From assembly GCA_003526465.1 (NCBI GenBank), contig DPWD01000164.1:1-6832 (forward strand): 6,832 nt of DNA, in the 5' to 3' direction. The notes below the pieces were generated by a model, which was given only the letters and a program-made list of their open reading frames with translations, was not told where the DNA came from and ran no database searches. Made by a program: the position numbers and the translations under genes. This document shows positions 6,115-6,832 of the stretch, one piece after another (position 1 is the first letter of the stretch; every line of letters starts with the position of its first letter). The stretch comes from Hyphomonadaceae bacterium (GTDB lineage: Bacteria > Pseudomonadota > Alphaproteobacteria > Caulobacterales > Aquidulcibacteraceae).

Positions 6115-6594
6115 TCACTCGCCGGCCAGAATATAACGAAGCGCGCGCGCAAACAGAAAGAAACCGCCACCGGTGAGCAACATGCCCAAACCAGACTCGC
6201 GGTTGTATTCTTGCGTAAGAAAGAACGCGCCGCCGATCGCGAACGCAGCAGCGACCGCCACAAAAAGCCAGTGCAAAACCCGACCGAGGCGCGCAATCCC
6301 ACCGGGCGCCGCCTTTATGTTGGTTGGCCACAAAAACGCTGACATCCCTCTATCTCCCGGAACTTGGCGTCGCCCATACGCGGCGGCTTGATTGTTCTCC
6401 CCCGACTGGCCCATCGCCACCGACCTTGGAGCGCCGCATGCGCGACATGCGGAGTGCCCAGGCCGAAAGGCGGCGCCGCATTCGGCGCAAGGGCTCGGCG
6501 GACCCAAATAGGCCTCGGGCGGGGCGCCGCATTGCGGACACGAGTTCGCATTGTCTTGGACGGCTGCACCGCATTCCTGGCACGCAATGAGCAT
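6115..6594 (-). CDS. Tandem zinc-ribbon membrane protein of unknown function
   Basis: A 159-residue protein read from ATG 6594. The N-terminal part has two C-x2-C-x10-C-x2-C zinc ribbons: Cys5/8/19/22 and Cys36/39/50/53. Each Cys pair sits in a CxxCGA-type knuckle, as in rubredoxin-like or 'zinc-ribbon domain' proteins. A Gln/Gly/Arg linker (55-83) leads to FLWPTNIK (87-94), then two predicted membrane helices at about 106-126 and 135-149, ending RALRYILAGE. The ribbons should face the cytosol if the basic linker obeys the positive-inside rule. The Shine-Dalgarno before 6594 is poor (AGGA about 12 bases away), so ATG 6606 is also possible. An internal ATG at 6345 has a better one and would give a 76-residue membrane-only form. 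It converges on parE. The function is unknown. Confidence 0.75.
   Translation of the reverse strand: MLIACQECGAAVQDNANSCPQCGAPPEAYLGPPSPCAECGAAFRPGHSACRACGAPRSVAMGQSGENNQAAAYGRRQVPGDRGMSAFLWPTNIKAAPGGIARLGRVLHWLFVAVAAAFAIGGAFFLTQEYNRESGLGMLLTGGGFFLFARALRYILAGE
6354..6358 (-). promoter_or_regulatory. Internal Shine-Dalgarno before ATG 6345 in the zinc-ribbon gene
   Basis: On the minus strand GGGAG lies 8 bases before the in-frame ATG at 6345-6343 (Met84, MSAFLWPTNIK). It could start a 76-residue protein consisting only of the membrane part. It may be chance in purine-rich coding DNA. Confidence 0.35.
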
Positions 6595-6832
6595 AGCCCC
6601 ACCCATTCCTGCATTGCGGAGTGCGCTACGCGCGCTGCCGGCGTCTCCGGGCCGTTTTGCATTGCTCGGCCAGCCGCACACTCCTCTAGCGCGCAATGGT
6701 CTGCTGCGCAAAACGCGGTGAACCAGGGATGCTTCGACGAGGCCCTGCGGCGCGTCTTTCCGGATGTGCTTGGCAACCCTCCGAGGCTGGAATAGGGTTC
6801 GTTGCGGGGGCCGCTAGAGCGGTTCTCGATTT
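6595..6832. other. Right-edge region with no convincing gene
   Basis: The open frames here on both strands are Arg/Ala/Ser-rich and show no family signature. It holds a degenerate REP-like piece (6637-6654), an AACCCT/AGGGTT inverted repeat (6775-6780 and 6794-6799), and a short CCGC/GCGG dyad at 6811-6822. The promoter of the minus-strand zinc-ribbon gene should lie here, but no clear -35/-10 pair was identified. Confidence 0.5.

Noticed and set aside
6600..6720. More decayed zinc-ribbon copies upstream of the minus-strand gene (pieces like AMQEWVG and ALEECAA)
   Set aside because: The likeness to ACQECGA is very short, no Cys-x2-Cys pair survives, and chance matches are likely in this composition.
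6364..6795. Plus-strand open frame of 143 residues at the right end
   Set aside because: It runs antisense to the zinc-ribbon gene, lacks a ribosome binding site and shows no family pattern.

Overview
The window reads as a stretch of chromosome from a GC-rich alphaproteobacterium. The evidence is the glnB-glnA pair, an alphaproteobacterial-looking ParE ending in FVEDVDV, strong GC bias at third codon positions, and small lipoprotein and membrane genes typical of that class. The order or genus cannot be fixed from this sequence alone. Genes fill most of it: six on the plus strand, then a short convergent minus-strand region at the right end.

Layout. Positions 1-324 hold the 3' part of glnB (PII signalling protein, first few codons missing), followed after 106 bases by glnA (431-1834, type I glutamine synthetase). 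Together they form the nitrogen-assimilation block: PII reports nitrogen and carbon status, and GlnA is the enzyme controlled through adenylylation of a Tyr that is present here. Behind glnA lies a 339-base gap packed with inverted repeats. The clearest is a 77-base element made of two facing small hairpins (REPIN/BIME-like). Then come three small plus-strand genes: a secreted protein of unknown function (2174-2665), a lipoprotein lytic transglycosylase (2707-3306), and a PhnB-like VOC protein with lysine-rich tails at both ends (3378-3884). A single-hairpin relative of the glnA-downstream repeat follows directly. parE (3989-6022, topoisomerase IV subunit B) is complete.

The right end is read on the minus strand. 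A 159-residue protein with two four-Cys zinc ribbons and two membrane helices (6115-6594) converges on parE. Between them is a 15-codon remnant (6057-6104) that repeats the start of the zinc-ribbon gene and then stops, a sign of local duplication and decay. The last 238 bases hold no convincing gene.

No mobile element with a transposase, CRISPR array, tRNA or rRNA was found. The window looks mostly like ordinary core genome. The points worth a second look are the palindromic repeat family, the zinc-ribbon duplication and possible internal start, and the double-tailed VOC protein.
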